Assembly (NCBI GenBank): GCA_902761345.1
Contig: CACWKD010000002.1
Location: 1 to 54,315, forward strand
DNA: 54,315 nt
Direction of reading: 5' to 3'
Origin: an uncultured Ruminococcus sp.
Lineage (GTDB): Bacteria; Bacillota; Clostridia; Oscillospirales; Acutalibacteraceae
Part shown: in pieces, positions 53,872-54,315 of the stretch
Numbering within the stretch: position 1 is the stretch's first letter
Layout of the letters: every line of letters starts with the position of its first letter
Translations under genes and position numbers: made by a program
Notes under the pieces: generated by a model
What the model was told of the DNA's origin: nothing
Databases searched by the model: none
The model's input: only the letters and a program-made list of their open reading frames with translations

Positions 53872-54101
53872 TATGATCCCTCTATCTTCTGTTTTTCTCT
53901 ACATTGCCTTGCATCACTGAGGAGAACTTCGATCAACTCGCTTTTTCCTTGTGTATATAATTTGCGGTTGTTCGGGTAATTCTCGGCAATGGTTATTTTA
54001 AGTGCAGCGTATTTTTTTGCGGTTTCTATATTGATGTTAAGGTAATCTCTGAAATTCAAATAGTTCTCCCACTCACATGAGCCGTATTTAACAATATGTA
54101 A
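53871..54101 (-). pseudogene. GrpB-family protein, C-terminal remnant
   Basis: The minus strand reads LHIVKYGSCEWENYLNFRDY, then NIETAKKYAALKITIAENY and YTQGKSELIEVLL. This is the C-terminal half of GrpB/UPF0157 proteins. A stop lies at 54102-54104 and no N-terminal half is seen upstream. A 62-aa product from TTG 54059 is possible, but the nucleotidyltransferase domain is gone. Confidence 0.6.
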
Positions 54102-54315
54102 TTATCCCATAGGCGGCAACAGAAACATCTATTTGCTCCTTCCCGCATTGACAATTGCATTGGTTTTGAAGTCGGTTATGCTGATCATTTTATCTATATT
54201 TTACGCATAAAAAGACCACTATCCACAACTTAAGCAATCAGTTTCGGTTGATTGGTTTTCGGCAAAATCATGTAATCCCCCTATCCCCCAACCCCCTTTC
54301 CCTTGAGGGCAAGGG
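54102..54315. other. Right-end intergenic DNA
   Basis: No gene recognised. It ends with a C-rich stretch (runs of CCCCC). The upstream part of the lost GrpB gene might once have lain here, but no coding frame is found. Confidence 0.4.

Overview
The window looks like a chromosomal segment of a low-GC, gut-type Clostridia (Ruminococcaceae/Oscillospiraceae, Ruminococcus or Eubacterium siraeum-like). This is inferred from AT-rich intergenic DNA, Gram-positive ribosome sites with frequent TTG/GTG starts, an intact dockerin protein plus a dockerin remnant, sortase/LPXTG pilus genes, LytTR and DUF3021 genes, DUF6062, DUF1848 and C_GCAxxG_C_C genes. No taxonomic marker (rRNA) is present, so the assignment is tentative.

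Layout. 1-5.6 kb: right end of an IS200/IS605-type element, a secreted alpha/beta hydrolase lipoprotein, a tandemly duplicated zinc-ribbon gene cassette with a 210-aa partner, an XRE regulator, a histidine phosphatase, a frameshifted membrane gene and an acyl-ACP thioesterase. 5.6-9.5 kb: UvrD/PcrA helicase, LytTR response regulator, a DUF6514-like small protein and tRNA-Leu(GAG). 9.7-11.3 kb: a mosaic of gene remnants followed by a LytTR/DUF3021 pair. 11.4-20.3 kb: a GH13 glycosidase with an unexplained N-terminal extension, DUF6062, OGG-type glycosylase, DUF4830, acyltransferase and C_GCAxxG_C_C genes, then glgB with a long acidic/lysine tail, an Smr protein and a family-6 uracil-DNA-glycosylase-type enzyme. 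20.5-25.0 kb: three-gene proton-translocating transhydrogenase and NADP-type glutamate dehydrogenase. 25.3-30.3 kb: regulators, a GNAT acetyltransferase, a SirTM-like sirtuin with DUF1848, and HxlR. 30.4-33.1 kb: a dockerin protein and a complete IS200/IS605 element (tnpA, tnpB). 33.2-36.1 kb: an operon of an SPFH membrane scaffold, a divergent NAD-kinase-like protein and a Nudix-HTH regulator. 36.2-39.2 kb: a dockerin remnant, a zinc-ribbon membrane protein and a PASTA lipoprotein. 39.4-42.4 kb: regulators, a 58-aa membrane protein and an HTH/Ser-Thr kinase/membrane protein operon. 42.7-49.2 kb: a pilus operon (minor surface protein, class C sortase, large LPSTG shaft protein). 50-54 kb: a pseudo-AAA protein, an SPL-type radical SAM protein, an MGMT pseudogene, an adenosine deaminase, a YqiA-like esterase and a GrpB remnant.

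How the genes work together. Glycogen/starch handling (GH13, GlgB, dockerin protein) fits a polysaccharide-using gut bacterium. PntA1/PntA2/PntB plus GdhA can couple membrane energy, NADPH and ammonium assimilation. Several separate genes touch NAD or ADP-ribose chemistry (SirTM, NAD-kinase-like, Nudix-HTH). The best candidate for an under-described system is the SPFH / divergent NAD-kinase / Nudix-HTH operon with its palindrome overlapping the promoter; the HTH-kinase-membrane operon and the tandem zinc-ribbon cassette come next. Many remnants (LytTR, dockerin, MGMT, GrpB, GNAT, small membrane protein) show active gene decay. All functions are inferred from sequence motifs read by eye; no database search was run.
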